DNA of 64,000 bases, from positions 124,001 through 188,000 of the forward strand of contig CAWIFR010000002.1 of assembly GCA_963835465.1 (NCBI GenBank), written 5' to 3'. The translations under genes and the position numbers were made by a program. This document shows, in pieces, positions 44,621 through 53,706 of the stretch (positions within the stretch are counted from its first letter, which is position 1; every line of letters begins with the position of its first letter). The notes beneath the pieces are model-generated. The model did not search any database, was not told the DNA's origin, and saw nothing but the letters and a program-made list of their open reading frames with translations. The stretch comes from Bog-756 sp963835465. GTDB taxonomy: Bacteria > Actinomycetota > Acidimicrobiia > Acidimicrobiales > RAAP-2.

Positions 44621-45526
44621 ATGGACACCAACGACCTGACCGGAGCAACCATCCTGGTCACCGGTGGAAACTCCGGGATCGGTCTGGAGACCGCGGTCGC
44701 TCTGGCCTCCCTGGGGGCCGAGGTGATCATCACGGCTCGCCATCCCGGTCGGGGGGCGGCGGCAGAAGCCAGCATCCGGGGCCGGACGGGCAACGGGCGG
44801 GTGGTCGTCCTTCCGCTCGACCTGGCCTCCTTCGCCTCGATTCGGTCATTCGCCGACGCCTTCCTCCACCGGTACGAGCGGCTGGACGTCCTGATCAACA
44901 ACGCCGGCCTGGCTCCCGACGGTCGTCGGTGGGAGACCGCTGAAGGCTTCGAGGCGACGTTCGGAGTGAACCACCTGGGCCACGCCCTACTCACCCACCT
45001 GCTCCTCGAACCACTGTCGGCCGGTGCCCCCAGCCGGGTGGTCGTGGTGTCCTCGAATGCCTACCGCGCCGCGCCGCAGGGAATCTGCTTCGATGATCTG
45101 CAGCACGAGCGGGAGTTCCACTCGCTCCGGGTCTATGCCGAGTCGAAGCTGGCCAACATCTACTTCAGCCTGGTGTTGGCCGAGCGCCTGGCTGGCTGCG
45201 GGATCACCGTCAACGCCCTCAACCCGGGCTACGTCGCCACGGCCCTGGGCCAGACCCGACCCGAGGACCGGGCCCGAGCGGTGGCTATGCCGGGGGGCTC
45301 GGGCGGGATCGAGGATTCGCTCGGTCCGCTGCCCGAACCGATGAGTCCGGCCGAAGGCTGCCGGACCTCGGTGTTCCTGGCCACCTCCCCGGAGGCCGAA
45401 GGGGTGACAGGTGGCTACTTCTCGCGGAGCCGGCTGGTCCCTCTCACCGAGGTGGGCTCGGACAGGGAGGCGGCCCGGCGGCTGTGGGAGGCGAGCGAGC
45501 TGCTGATTGCCGAGCACTCGGCCTAG
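44621..45526 (+). CDS. SDR oxidoreductase, retinol-dehydrogenase-like
   Basis: A protein of 301 residues. TGGNSGIGLETA at residue 15, NNAGLAPDG near residue 92, VVSSNAYR with Ser, and YAESKLANIYFS with the Tyr/Lys pair. The order and the LNPGYVATALG segment resemble retinol dehydrogenase/WW-domain oxidoreductase-like SDRs, common in actinobacterial steroid and lipid gene groups. NAD(P)-dependent; substrate unknown. ATG 44621 lies 19 bp after the hydratase gene, probably the same operon. The frame is open upstream through that gene, which is not coding. Confidence 0.9.
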   Translation: MDTNDLTGATILVTGGNSGIGLETAVALASLGAEVIITARHPGRGAAAEASIRGRTGNGRVVVLPLDLASFASIRSFADAFLHRYERLDVLINNAGLAPDGRRWETAEGFEATFGVNHLGHALLTHLLLEPLSAGAPSRVVVVSSNAYRAAPQGICFDDLQHEREFHSLRVYAESKLANIYFSLVLAERLAGCGITVNALNPGYVATALGQTRPEDRARAVAMPGGSGGIEDSLGPLPEPMSPAEGCRTSVFLATSPEAEGVTGGYFSRSRLVPLTEVGSDREAARRLWEASELLIAEHSA

Positions 45527-45615
45527 TGGAGCCCGGTCGCCGCTTCGATTGAATCAGTCTCCACCTGCTAGAACGTCCCTGTCCGTCGTTCGACGCCGAC
45601 GGTAGGGAGGGTTCA

Positions 45616-46848
45616 ATGACAGACATCATGCAGGGTGTGCGCATCCTCGAAGTTGCCGAGCACACCTTTGTCCCGGCCGCCTCGGCCGTGTTAGCCGACT
45701 GGGGTGCCGAGGTGATCAAGATCGAGCATGTCGAGCGCGGCGACGCCATGCGCGGGCTCGCTTCCAGCGGAGTGATGTCGATGGGCGGAGACGTGCACGT
45801 GCTCCTTGAGCACTCCAACAGAGGGAAGAAGAGCATCGGTGTCGACCTAACCACCGAGAAGGGCGTCGAGCTGGTCTACAAGCTCGCCGCCACCTGTGAC
45901 GTCTTCCTGACCAACAAGCTCCCCGCCGTCCGTAAGAAGCTCCACATGGAGATCGAGGACATCCGGGCCCACAACCCCAATATCATCTATGTGGCTGGAA
46001 CAGGAGGTGGTGAGCGCGGTCCCGACGCCGACCGGGGCGGCTACGACTTCCTCAGCTACTGGTGCCGTGGGGCCAGCGCAATGGGGTGCACCCCGCCGGA
46101 CGCCGAGAACCTGACGATGCAACCGGCCCCCGGCTACGGGGACTCCATCGGAGGCATGACCATCGCCGGTGGGATCATGGGAGCCCTGTTTCACCGAGAG
46201 CGCACCGGCGAGGCGACCTCGGTCGATGTGTCCCTACTCGGTGTCGGACTGTGGGCGATGAGCCCAGCCGTGGCCCTCTCGCTCCAGATGCAGTTTCCGT
46301 GGCGTCCGCCGCCCACCTCCGGCGGAGGGGGCGGGGGAGGTCCCGCCAATCCGCTCGTCGGTACCTACAAGACCGAAGACGGCCGGTACTTGGCCCTCAC
46401 CTGTCTCCAAGGGTTCCACTACTGGCCCGGCGCCTGTCGGGCCATTGGCCGTGAGGATCTCATCAGCGACGAGCGGTTTACGTCGCATGACCTTCTGGCC
46501 GCCAACGCCACCGCTGCGAGGGAGATCCTGACCGAGGTCTTTGCTTCGGCGGCGCTGGCCGAGTGGAGGGAACGATTGGCCGACTTCGAGGGGCAGTGGT
46601 CGTTCGCCCAGGACAGCCTGGAGGTTGCCACCGATCCTCAGGTGGAGGCCAATGGCTACATTGGCGAGACGCAGACCGCCGCTGGAGTCCCGTTCCAGTT
46701 GGTCACGACACCGGTGCAGTTCGGTGGCAGTCCGGCACCGCCGAAGCGCGCGCCGGAGTTCAACGAACACTGCGAGGAGATCCTCTCCAGCATCGACTAC
46801 GACACCGACACGATGCTCGAGCTGAAGATTGAAGGGGTGATTGCCTGA
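45616..46848 (+). CDS. CaiB/BaiF family CoA transferase
   Basis: A family III CoA transferase of 410 residues. Start GVRILEVAEHTFVPAASAVLADWGAEVIKIEH; catalytic Asp region in LTTEKG and the SIGVDL stretch; GGGGGGGPANPLVGTYKTEDGRYLAL; C-terminal dimer region QVEANGYIG. It moves CoA between an acyl-CoA and an organic acid without ATP. AGGGAGGG precedes the ATG. It belongs with the hydratase and SDR; with the P450 next door this looks like a lipid or terpenoid acid degradation set. Confidence 0.92.
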   Translation: MTDIMQGVRILEVAEHTFVPAASAVLADWGAEVIKIEHVERGDAMRGLASSGVMSMGGDVHVLLEHSNRGKKSIGVDLTTEKGVELVYKLAATCDVFLTNKLPAVRKKLHMEIEDIRAHNPNIIYVAGTGGGERGPDADRGGYDFLSYWCRGASAMGCTPPDAENLTMQPAPGYGDSIGGMTIAGGIMGALFHRERTGEATSVDVSLLGVGLWAMSPAVALSLQMQFPWRPPPTSGGGGGGGPANPLVGTYKTEDGRYLALTCLQGFHYWPGACRAIGREDLISDERFTSHDLLAANATAAREILTEVFASAALAEWRERLADFEGQWSFAQDSLEVATDPQVEANGYIGETQTAAGVPFQLVTTPVQFGGSPAPPKRAPEFNEHCEEILSSIDYDTDTMLELKIEGVIA

Positions 46849-46911
46849 GGATGACCGGGCGGTCCAGTCCGCAGGTGTGCGGGTGCAGGAATTGCTATCG
46901 AACGAAACCGG

Positions 46912-48615
46912 TCAGGCGGGGGCTGGCCTGGCTCCCCGCACCAGTCGGCCGGGAAGTGCACCGGTCGGCGAGCCATGGCGGTAGGTGACTTGCCCGGCGA
47001 CGATGGTGGCGTCGTAGCCGGTGGCCGGCTGACCTAGTCGGCCACCTCCCTCGGGGAGGTCGCGAACCAACTCGGGTCGGCGGAGGTGGAGGCGACCGGG
47101 ATCGATCACATTCAGATCCCCTCGGTGCCCGACCCGCAAATGTCCCCGGTCATGGAGCCCCACGGCTGATGCCGCGTCCGAGGTCAGTGCCTTCACCACT
47201 GACTCGACCGGCATGGGTCCTCCGCGTAGATCGGACCAGCGCTCGAGCATGTAGGTGGGCAGACTGGCGTCGCAGATGATGCCGCAGTGGGCGCCACCGT
47301 CGCCGAGGCCAAGGATCGTCGATTCACTGGCCAGCATGGCCTCAACGGCGGCGATGCTGTTGCCGGAGAAGTTGGCGGCGGGCACGTAGAGCAGGCCACC
47401 CCCGGCTAGATGGTCGTAGGTGAGGGCCGCTGGGTCGACTCCTAGCGCATTGGCTCGGGACAGCATGCTCTGGCTGGCCGATGGCTCATAGCCATCAGGA
47501 TTGTCGTAGTCATACATCAGGGCGAAGTCCGACATCATCGCCGCGGCCGGTCCTCGTGCCCCCCCAGGAAACTCCGAGAGGATCCGACGACGACGTTCGG
47601 GTGTCATCAGCTCTCGCCGCCGCTCTGGATCGGCCCAGTCGGCGATTTCGAGGTAGCTGTCCGTGGCCATGAACGGGTTCCGCGCCACGTCGAAGCCGAG
47701 GATGAGACCGATGGGACGACCACTGACCTGACCGGTGATATCCACCCCGTCTGCTCTTGCTGACTCGATGAGGTCCAGCACGCGGCGCCAGCGGTCCGGG
47801 ACATGGTGGAACTGGATCAGTGACGTTGACATCGGTCGCCCGGAGGTCTCGACCATCTGGCGGAGGATGGAGAACTCGGCGTCCACGTCGTCGAAGTCAG
47901 AGATGACCTGCAAGACACCCATGTTCACCTCGCCGAGGCCATCGGCGATGCCCACCAGTTCGCCAGATTCGGCAGCCAGGCTGGGCGTAACGGTACCGTC
48001 CGAAGCGCGATGGTTGAGGCTTCTTGACGTCGAGAATCCGAGGGCCCCGGCCAATACCGCCTGTTGGGCGAGGAAGCGCATCGTGGTCACCTCGTCGGTG
48101 GTGGCCGGCTCACGGGCCAGGGCGCGGTCGCCCATCACGTAGAGCCGAAGCGGAGCATGGGGAACCTGTGTGGCCACGTCCATGTCGAACTGGCGTGCGT
48201 CCAGGCGGTCGAGATAGTCCGGAAATGACTCCCAGTCCCAGGGCAGGCCGGCGGACATCACTACTTCGGGGATGTCCTCCACGCCCTCCATCAGGCTGAT
48301 CAGTCGGGCGTGGTCTTCACTGCGACAGGGAGCGAAGCCGACCCCACAGTTGCCAGTGACCACTGTTGTCACGCCGTGTTCTGACGAGGGAGCAAGCCGC
48401 GGGCTCCACGTGGCGTGGCCGTCGTAGTGGGTGTGAATGTCGACGAAGCCAGGGGTGACTAGCCGGCCGGTGGCATCGATTTCGACGTCCCCCATGCCGC
48501 CCACGTCGCCTACTCCGACGATGCGATCGTCGGCCACAGCCACATCCCCAACGAAAGGTTGACCGCCCGTGCCATCGATGATGGTGCCCTGTCGGATCAC
48601 CAGGCTGTATCGCAC
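46912..48615 (-). CDS. D-aminoacylase-type amidohydrolase
   Basis: A protein of 567 residues of the N-acyl-D-amino-acid deacylase family in the amidohydrolase superfamily. Metal motif DIHTHYDGHATW near residue 65, GNCGVGFAPC near residue 95 (Cys ligand region), and GLGDGGAHCG near residue 435. A C-terminal beta-sandwich closes the sequence. It cleaves N-acyl or amide bonds; the true substrate in such actinobacterial catabolic clusters is often not a D-amino acid. GTG 48615 has AAGGGGG upstream. It follows the P450 gene on the same strand (76-bp gap). Confidence 0.88.
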   Translation of the reverse strand: MRYSLVIRQGTIIDGTGGQPFVGDVAVADDRIVGVGDVGGMGDVEIDATGRLVTPGFVDIHTHYDGHATWSPRLAPSSEHGVTTVVTGNCGVGFAPCRSEDHARLISLMEGVEDIPEVVMSAGLPWDWESFPDYLDRLDARQFDMDVATQVPHAPLRLYVMGDRALAREPATTDEVTTMRFLAQQAVLAGALGFSTSRSLNHRASDGTVTPSLAAESGELVGIADGLGEVNMGVLQVISDFDDVDAEFSILRQMVETSGRPMSTSLIQFHHVPDRWRRVLDLIESARADGVDITGQVSGRPIGLILGFDVARNPFMATDSYLEIADWADPERRRELMTPERRRRILSEFPGGARGPAAAMMSDFALMYDYDNPDGYEPSASQSMLSRANALGVDPAALTYDHLAGGGLLYVPAANFSGNSIAAVEAMLASESTILGLGDGGAHCGIICDASLPTYMLERWSDLRGGPMPVESVVKALTSDAASAVGLHDRGHLRVGHRGDLNVIDPGRLHLRRPELVRDLPEGGGRLGQPATGYDATIVAGQVTYRHGSPTGALPGRLVRGARPAPA

Positions 48616-48691
48616 TGTCACCCCCTTCGGTTCGGACGGAGTCGGTAGCGAACCGCTCCGGCTCCGTCGACCAGCCGGACAGCGGTCCCCA

Positions 48692-49924
48692 TCAGGCCGA
48701 CTCGGCGATCCGGTGCACCGGAACGTGGGAGTACCCAGCCACATTGGACATCTGCACCCGCCTGCACCGGTCCTCATCCACGGCGAAGGAGGGCCAGCGT
48801 TTGGCCAGCTCCTCGATGGCCACGCGGCTCTCCATCCGGGCCAGAGCTGCGCCCAGACAGCTGTGGATGCCGTAGCCGAACCCGATCGACAGACTCGGGG
48901 CGCGGTCGATGATGAAGTCATCGGGTTGGTCGAAGAAGCGTTCGTCGCGGGTGGCCGACCCGGTGACCAAAATGGTCGGGAAGCCGGCAGGAATGGTGAC
49001 CCCGCTGACCACGGACTCCTTCACTGAGAAGCGCCCTTGGTACTGCGACGGCGGGTAGTAGCGGAGGATCTCCTCCACCGCTCCCGGGATCATCGCCGGG
49101 TCCTCGATGATCTTGCGGTACTGGTCGGGGTACTTATGGAAGAGGTAGACGGCGTTGCCGATGAGCTTGGTCACCGTCTCGGCCCCCGCTCCCCCCAAGA
49201 GCCCGGCGAACCCGGCGATCTCGTCGTCCCCCAGACGGGTCATCTGGCCATCGCCCCGATCCACCTCGACCTGGGTCAGCCTGGTGATCATGTCGTCGCC
49301 GGGGTGCTTGCGCTTCTCCTGGGCGAGCTCGTACCAGTAGATGCCGCTCTCCAGCTGAGCCTGTTGGCCCTCGGGAGTGGGATCCATCTGACCGGGCTCC
49401 CGGTGGAGGCCGATGTCCAGCCAATGGCGGATCTGTTGGCGCTCTCCTTCCGGGACACCCAGCATGCGCGAGATGATCTCGACCGGGAAGAGGGCGCTGA
49501 AGTCGGCGACTGCGTCGAACGCATCGGCATTGTCGTACGTCGAGAGGAACGAGGTGACCACCTCCCGGACCATCGGCTCCAGGGCGTTCATGGCTCGGGG
49601 GGTGAAGACCCGGCTAACCAGGGCACGCAGCCGGTCGTGCTCCGGTGGGTCCATCATGATGATGGACCGGTACATCTTGATGGTCTCCTGGTCGGTGTTC
49701 AGCGTGGACAGGTCCACGCCGTGAGCGCTGGAGAAGGTCGGCCACTCCTTGTGGGCGGCGCAGACGTCGTCGTATCGGAAGAGGGCCCAGAAGCCGTACT
49801 TCTCATTGAACAGGACCGGGGCCTCGTCGCGGAGTCGCCGGTACAGGTCGTAGGGGCCGTTGAAGTACTCCTCGGAGAACGGATCGAACTCGAGTGCGTT
49901 CTCCTGCGGCGTCGTACTGGCCAT
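48692..49924 (-). CDS. Cytochrome P450
   Basis: A P450 monooxygenase of 410 residues. Heme-binding loop FGYGIHSCLGAALARME with the Cys thiolate ligand, I-helix GGAGAETVTK (oxygen activation, Thr present), K-helix EEILRYYPP (ExxR), and substrate-contact IIMMDPPEHDRLR. Soluble bacterial class I layout, needing ferredoxin and reductase, not encoded nearby. It may hydroxylate a steroid, terpene or fatty acid, in line with the CoA-ligating and CoA-transferring enzymes around. ATG 49924 follows GGGGA. Confidence 0.93.
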   Translation of the reverse strand: MASTTPQENALEFDPFSEEYFNGPYDLYRRLRDEAPVLFNEKYGFWALFRYDDVCAAHKEWPTFSSAHGVDLSTLNTDQETIKMYRSIIMMDPPEHDRLRALVSRVFTPRAMNALEPMVREVVTSFLSTYDNADAFDAVADFSALFPVEIISRMLGVPEGERQQIRHWLDIGLHREPGQMDPTPEGQQAQLESGIYWYELAQEKRKHPGDDMITRLTQVEVDRGDGQMTRLGDDEIAGFAGLLGGAGAETVTKLIGNAVYLFHKYPDQYRKIIEDPAMIPGAVEEILRYYPPSQYQGRFSVKESVVSGVTIPAGFPTILVTGSATRDERFFDQPDDFIIDRAPSLSIGFGYGIHSCLGAALARMESRVAIEELAKRWPSFAVDEDRCRRVQMSNVAGYSHVPVHRIAESA

Positions 49925-50067
49925 GTGGGTCCCCAATCCGGTGCGGGCTGTCTCTACTGTTACGCGAGGCTAACCGGCATCGCAGCGGTCGCGCCTCGGG
50001 TCAGGCCGACGGTTCAGATGTCGCAGTGCGTCAGCATCCCTAGCGGGAACGTGACGGCAGACCCGAG

Positions 50068-50316
50068 GTGGGGGACACTGCCGCCGGACGGGGTTTCGGG
50101 ACGTTCGCATTTCCAGTTGAACGGAAGGAACCGCTGAGCGACGCCAAGCACGTCCGGAACGCCGTGGCGCGATTCGATCAGGTTGAGGGCGTCAGCGACG
50201 TAGAGCGGGACAAGGCATGGAAGCGCATTCGATCTGCAGCCAAGAAGTTCGACGTCCAACCATCGGCAAGTGACTGGCGCGACCGCTTCAAGGGTGGCAA
50301 GGCCAAGAAGAGGTGA
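50068..50316 (+). CDS. Small conserved basic protein
   Basis: A protein of up to 82 residues with HVRNAVARFDQVEGVSDVER followed by RIRSAAKKFDV and a Lys-rich tail (GGKAKKR). I recognise this pattern as a short conserved bacterial protein or domain of unknown function, often seen alone or at the end of longer proteins. The FAFPVERKEPLSD lead-in also looks conserved, so GTG 50068 is kept as the start. Helical and basic, possibly nucleic-acid binding; this is a guess from charge. Confidence 0.65.
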   Translation: MGDTAAGRGFGTFAFPVERKEPLSDAKHVRNAVARFDQVEGVSDVERDKAWKRIRSAAKKFDVQPSASDWRDRFKGGKAKKR

Positions 50317-50362
50317 GTGACCGTCGACTACTCGGTGTATCCCTTGTGGCGGGTTCGGGAAC

Positions 50363-51481
50363 CTAGGGGTGGGGACGTGCACCGGCAAGAAGTGAGAACA
50401 CCTCGATCATCGGAGCAGTACGGGAGACCGGGGAGCCCTGCCCGCGGAACAGTCCGGTATCGGACTCCCGGATGCAGGTCCAGGCGTACTCGCCGAATTC
50501 CGCGGCGATCCGTCGGCAGGCGGGATCCGGCACGAACTCGGCGAACAGCAGGAGGTTGCGGAGATAGATGGCGGGAAACGCTGCCTCCTCAGCGAGAAGT
50601 CGCTGAGTCGTGAACTGCGCCATCGAGGCCTGGGCTGTGGCCGTTGCGTCGTCCAGGTAGAGGCGGTTGCCGGTGAGGCGGTAGAGAAGGACGCCTGCAC
50701 CGATCATCGTTCCTTGGTTGTACGACCAGACGGAGGGGTCCACGTGGCCGGAGGGCGTGATCCGGTCATGGTAGAGACCATCGCCTCCCCTGAGGGTCCC
50801 TTTCGTCCAGGCGTAGATGCGCTCTGCCCACTCGAGCCAGCGATCAGATCCGGTGTGCCGATAGGCCAACGCGGCCAACTCAACGGTCGGAGCGTTCGAA
50901 CACGTATTCCTGGTTTCACTCGCCTCCGCCAGCTTCCAGCGGATGCCACCCGGGCTCGCCCAGCCCGCCGCGCCGGACCACCCGGTGAGCACCAGTGCGA
51001 GGGCCTCCTCGGCGATGGCCAGGTGGACCGCTTGGAGGCTGTGTCGAAAGTGGAGGAGCGCCGCAAGTCCGATCCACGCGTTGTCGTCATAGAACACCTC
51101 TGACGTGGCCCCCGGGAGCGCCCGTACGGCAGACCCAAAACCGGGCGCACCGAGGCGCCGTCGGTAGCAGCCAACCGACTTCGCCATCCCGGCCGACACG
51201 ACACGGGCTGCGTCCTGGCCTGGCAGTTCGGAGAGCGTTTCGATCGCAGACCAGGCGCAACTGAACGGCCACGCATGGTCGAAGTGCCAGATAGAGACCC
51301 TTCTGGTCCCGAACAGCGCCCGTCGCCTGTTGTACAGGTCTGCACGCACAATCGCCTGAAAGGTCAGTCCGGCTCGCCCCAGCCACATGTTCTGGTCCCC
51401 GACCTCGGGCCCAGCGTCGTCCCCCTGTGGGGAATCGGCCGCAGTTCTCCTTGCCTCAGGTCCGTCTGATCGAAACGTCAT
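50363..51481 (-). CDS. Glycoside hydrolase family 76-like (alpha-1,6-mannanase)
   Basis: A protein of 372 residues with the GH76 alpha/alpha-barrel motifs: YDDNAWIGLA with the catalytic Asp pair near residue 130, RNTCSNAPTVELAALAYRHTG, and WSYNQGTMIGAGVLLYRLTG near residue 258. GH76 enzymes cleave alpha-1,6-mannan or transfer it. There is no signal peptide, so it is probably cytosolic, unlike most mannanases. AGAGGGGGGA immediately precedes the ATG at 51481. Last gene of the MFS / methyltransferase / GH76 operon. Confidence 0.85.
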   Translation of the reverse strand: MTFRSDGPEARRTAADSPQGDDAGPEVGDQNMWLGRAGLTFQAIVRADLYNRRRALFGTRRVSIWHFDHAWPFSCAWSAIETLSELPGQDAARVVSAGMAKSVGCYRRRLGAPGFGSAVRALPGATSEVFYDDNAWIGLAALLHFRHSLQAVHLAIAEEALALVLTGWSGAAGWASPGGIRWKLAEASETRNTCSNAPTVELAALAYRHTGSDRWLEWAERIYAWTKGTLRGGDGLYHDRITPSGHVDPSVWSYNQGTMIGAGVLLYRLTGNRLYLDDATATAQASMAQFTTQRLLAEEAAFPAIYLRNLLLFAEFVPDPACRRIAAEFGEYAWTCIRESDTGLFRGQGSPVSRTAPMIEVFSLLAGARPHP

Positions 51482-51523
51482 TCCCCCCTCTTGCTAGCCG
51501 TGTCCACGGTCGAGTGCACTCTG

Positions 51524-52094
51524 TCACTCGGTGGATGGACAGCTGAGTGGAATCATCCCTCGCGATCGGAGCCATACTTCGAGGACAATCAGCTCTTCGA
51601 CGTGCCGAACAACCCGGGTGAGGCCGGGGGTGACCACCGATGCCTGCGTGCGCCTCGTCGCCGCTCAGGGGATAGTGGGTTGTCCCCCGCCAGTGGGCAG
51701 CGACGACGGCACCACCCGACATCAGGCCGGCCACAGTCCCGTTAGTCACCTCGATCAGGGCCATCCGACCGAAGTAGTGGGCCAACTCGCTGAGCACAAT
51801 GGGATCGAATGCGCTCTCCGGCCAGTCTTCGGGTATCGGCCGGAATTCGACATGGGCCCCCGGCCACGATGCCAGTCGATGCGACGCGCGCTCGAGCGGC
51901 GTGGGCAGCAGATCGGTGCACAACAGCCGGTCGCAGCGGGGAGCGAGCAGCCGGCTCAGGACGCCTACCGAGCAGCCGGGCTCGAAGCACGAGTGGTGGC
52001 GCTGGCTGGGCAGGGCTGCCACGGTCAGCGTGTACTTCTGTTGCTCGTACCAAGAGGACTCGAATTTCCACGGGTCCGGGTCCACCTCGTACAT
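51524..52094 (-). pseudogene. SAM-dependent methyltransferase (NodS-like), frameshifted
   Basis: The start (PWKFESSWYEQQKY) and SAM site (CFEPGCSVGVLSRLLAP, then TDLLPTPLERA) match NodS-type methyltransferases. After HWRGTTHYPLSGDEAHA the frame derails; the expected end (TPGLTRVVRHVEELIVLEVWL) is in the next frame. Removing one G of the GG at 51643-51644 joins them and gives a 190-residue protein ending at 51524, the normal length. The continuing first frame ends at 51456 with non-family sequence. Likely one extra base by sequence error, or a recent inactivation. Sits between MFS and GH76 genes, same strand. Confidence 0.78.
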
Positions 52095-52105
52095 CGTTAG
52101 AACAG

Positions 52106-53572
52106 CTAGAGCACCTCGGCGATCATCGTCTCCGAGGCGGCCACCTGTGACTGATCGAGAAGTTCGGCTTCGTGGCGAGCGGAGCCTTTGCTCTTGAGTA
52201 TGACGGAGCCGGTCGCGATTCCGATGACCACGCTGCTCAAGGCGATGGTGAAGGCCAATCGGTAACCGCCGTCGAGCGCCCTGGAGAGCGAACTGCCGTG
52301 GGCCAGGAGGGTGACGGTGCGGCTGCTGGAGACGGCTCCGAGCACTGCCACCGACAGAGCTGCCGACACCTGCTGAGAGACATTCACGATCCCCGATCCG
52401 ATTCCAGCGTCAGCGGCCGGAACATTTGCCAGGGCCATGCTTAGCAAGGGGGTGAATGCTGTCGCCGCCCCCAAGCCGACGAGCAGCACAGCCACGAAGA
52501 GATGTGGAAAGTAGGCGGTGTGCTCACCGGAGGTAATGAACAGGACGAGGCCCCCGCTCAGGACGGCGAGACCGATGAGGGTGGTCAACTTCGGGCCCAG
52601 CCGACCCATGATGCGAGTTGTCACTCCGGCGGACATCAGCGCTACGGACAGCGTCTGGGGCAGGAAGGCCAAGCCGGTCCGGATCGGGTCATAGCCAAGA
52701 ATGTGCTGGAAGTACAGGACGCCGATGAAGAAGGTGCTGTACATGCCGATGACCATCAATCCTCTCACCAGGCTTGAACCGAGCAGTCCTGGTGAGCGCA
52801 TGACGGGAAGGGGCATCATCGGAGTGGCCAGTCGACTCTCCAGGACGACGAAGGCGGCGAGGACGACGATGGCCGTCGCACCAAAGCCCAAGGTATGGGT
52901 CGACGACCAGCCGTACTGACTGGAGCTGACGATCGCATAGACGGCCAACATCAGTCCGGCCGTGCTCAACGCGGCCCCGGCGATGTCCAGCCCAGCGCGA
53001 AATCCGATGCCAGCATTTTCCTCGATCAGCGTCGCACCAGCGACGAATGTGGCCACGCCGATGGGAATGTTGATGAAGAAGATCCAGTGCCAGCTGAGGG
53101 CCTGGGTCACGTACCCGCCGATCAGGAGTCCGAGCGATCCACCGCCGACGGCGACGATGATGTACGAACTCATGGCCTTGGCCCGTTCCTTGGGGACAGG
53201 GAAATCGGCCACGATGATGGCCAGGATGACCGAGGAGGACAGAGCTGCGCCCAACCCTTGGACGAATCGCGCCGAGATGAGCAAGACCTGGCTGTCGGCA
53301 GCGCCACAGGCCAGTGAGGCCAGGGTGAAGAGCGCCACGCCGATCAGGAAGACCTTCTTGCGACCGAAGAGATCGCCCAGTCGGCCGGCAAGCAGAAGCG
53401 CGCCGGCAAACGTGATGAGATACGCATCGATCACCCAGGCCAGCGTGGCCTGCGAGAATCGCAGATCATGCTGGATGGTCGGCAAGGCCACGTTCACAAT
53501 CGTCTGGTCCAGGATGTTCATCAACATCGCAAAGCAGACGACGATGCAGCGCGATCCATCGGCGGCGGTCAT
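52106..53572 (-). CDS. MFS drug-efflux transporter, DHA2 (EmrB/QacA) family
   Basis: A 488-residue, 14-helix exporter. First-helix signature LDQTIVNVALPTIQ, GRLGDLFGRKKVF between helices 2 and 3, and the motif C-type glycine-rich GGSLGLLIGGYV in helix 5. ATG 53572 is chosen; the frame is open to 53689 but that part covers the promoter. Divergent from the MarR gene at 53707 with a palindromic site between, the same design as the 21325/23248 pair, though the two transporters differ clearly in sequence and length. Confidence 0.9.
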   Translation of the reverse strand: MTAADGSRCIVVCFAMLMNILDQTIVNVALPTIQHDLRFSQATLAWVIDAYLITFAGALLLAGRLGDLFGRKKVFLIGVALFTLASLACGAADSQVLLISARFVQGLGAALSSSVILAIIVADFPVPKERAKAMSSYIIVAVGGGSLGLLIGGYVTQALSWHWIFFINIPIGVATFVAGATLIEENAGIGFRAGLDIAGAALSTAGLMLAVYAIVSSSQYGWSSTHTLGFGATAIVVLAAFVVLESRLATPMMPLPVMRSPGLLGSSLVRGLMVIGMYSTFFIGVLYFQHILGYDPIRTGLAFLPQTLSVALMSAGVTTRIMGRLGPKLTTLIGLAVLSGGLVLFITSGEHTAYFPHLFVAVLLVGLGAATAFTPLLSMALANVPAADAGIGSGIVNVSQQVSAALSVAVLGAVSSSRTVTLLAHGSSLSRALDGGYRLAFTIALSSVVIGIATGSVILKSKGSARHEAELLDQSQVAASETMIAEVL

Positions 53573-53644
53573 GAACGAAGGATGCGAGGGAAGCGGGAAT
53601 GGCGGCCTCCATGGTCGCGCTGTGATTCGGTTCGAACATTGATA

Positions 53645-53661
53645 GTCACTAACATAGTGAG
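53645..53661. promoter_or_regulatory. Putative MarR operator between MFS and second marR
   Basis: TCACTAACATAGTGA (53646-53660) is a perfect inverted repeat with a 3-bp centre, in an AT-rich island between the divergent MFS and marR genes. It is a good candidate operator for autoregulation and repression of the transporter. Confidence 0.55.
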
Positions 53662-53693
53662 TGTCAAAATGACGGGATAATGGCTGCATCGGC

Positions 53694-53699
53694 TATAAT
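53694..53699 (+). promoter_or_regulatory. TATAAT -10 box of second marR (leaderless start)
   Basis: A consensus TATAAT ends 7 bp before ATG 53707, with TGACG about 19 bp upstream as a weak -35. Transcription would begin at or next to the start codon, giving a leaderless mRNA, as is frequent in actinobacteria. No ribosome-binding site is present, consistent with this. Confidence 0.5.
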
Positions 53700-53706
53700 C
53701 CGATCT

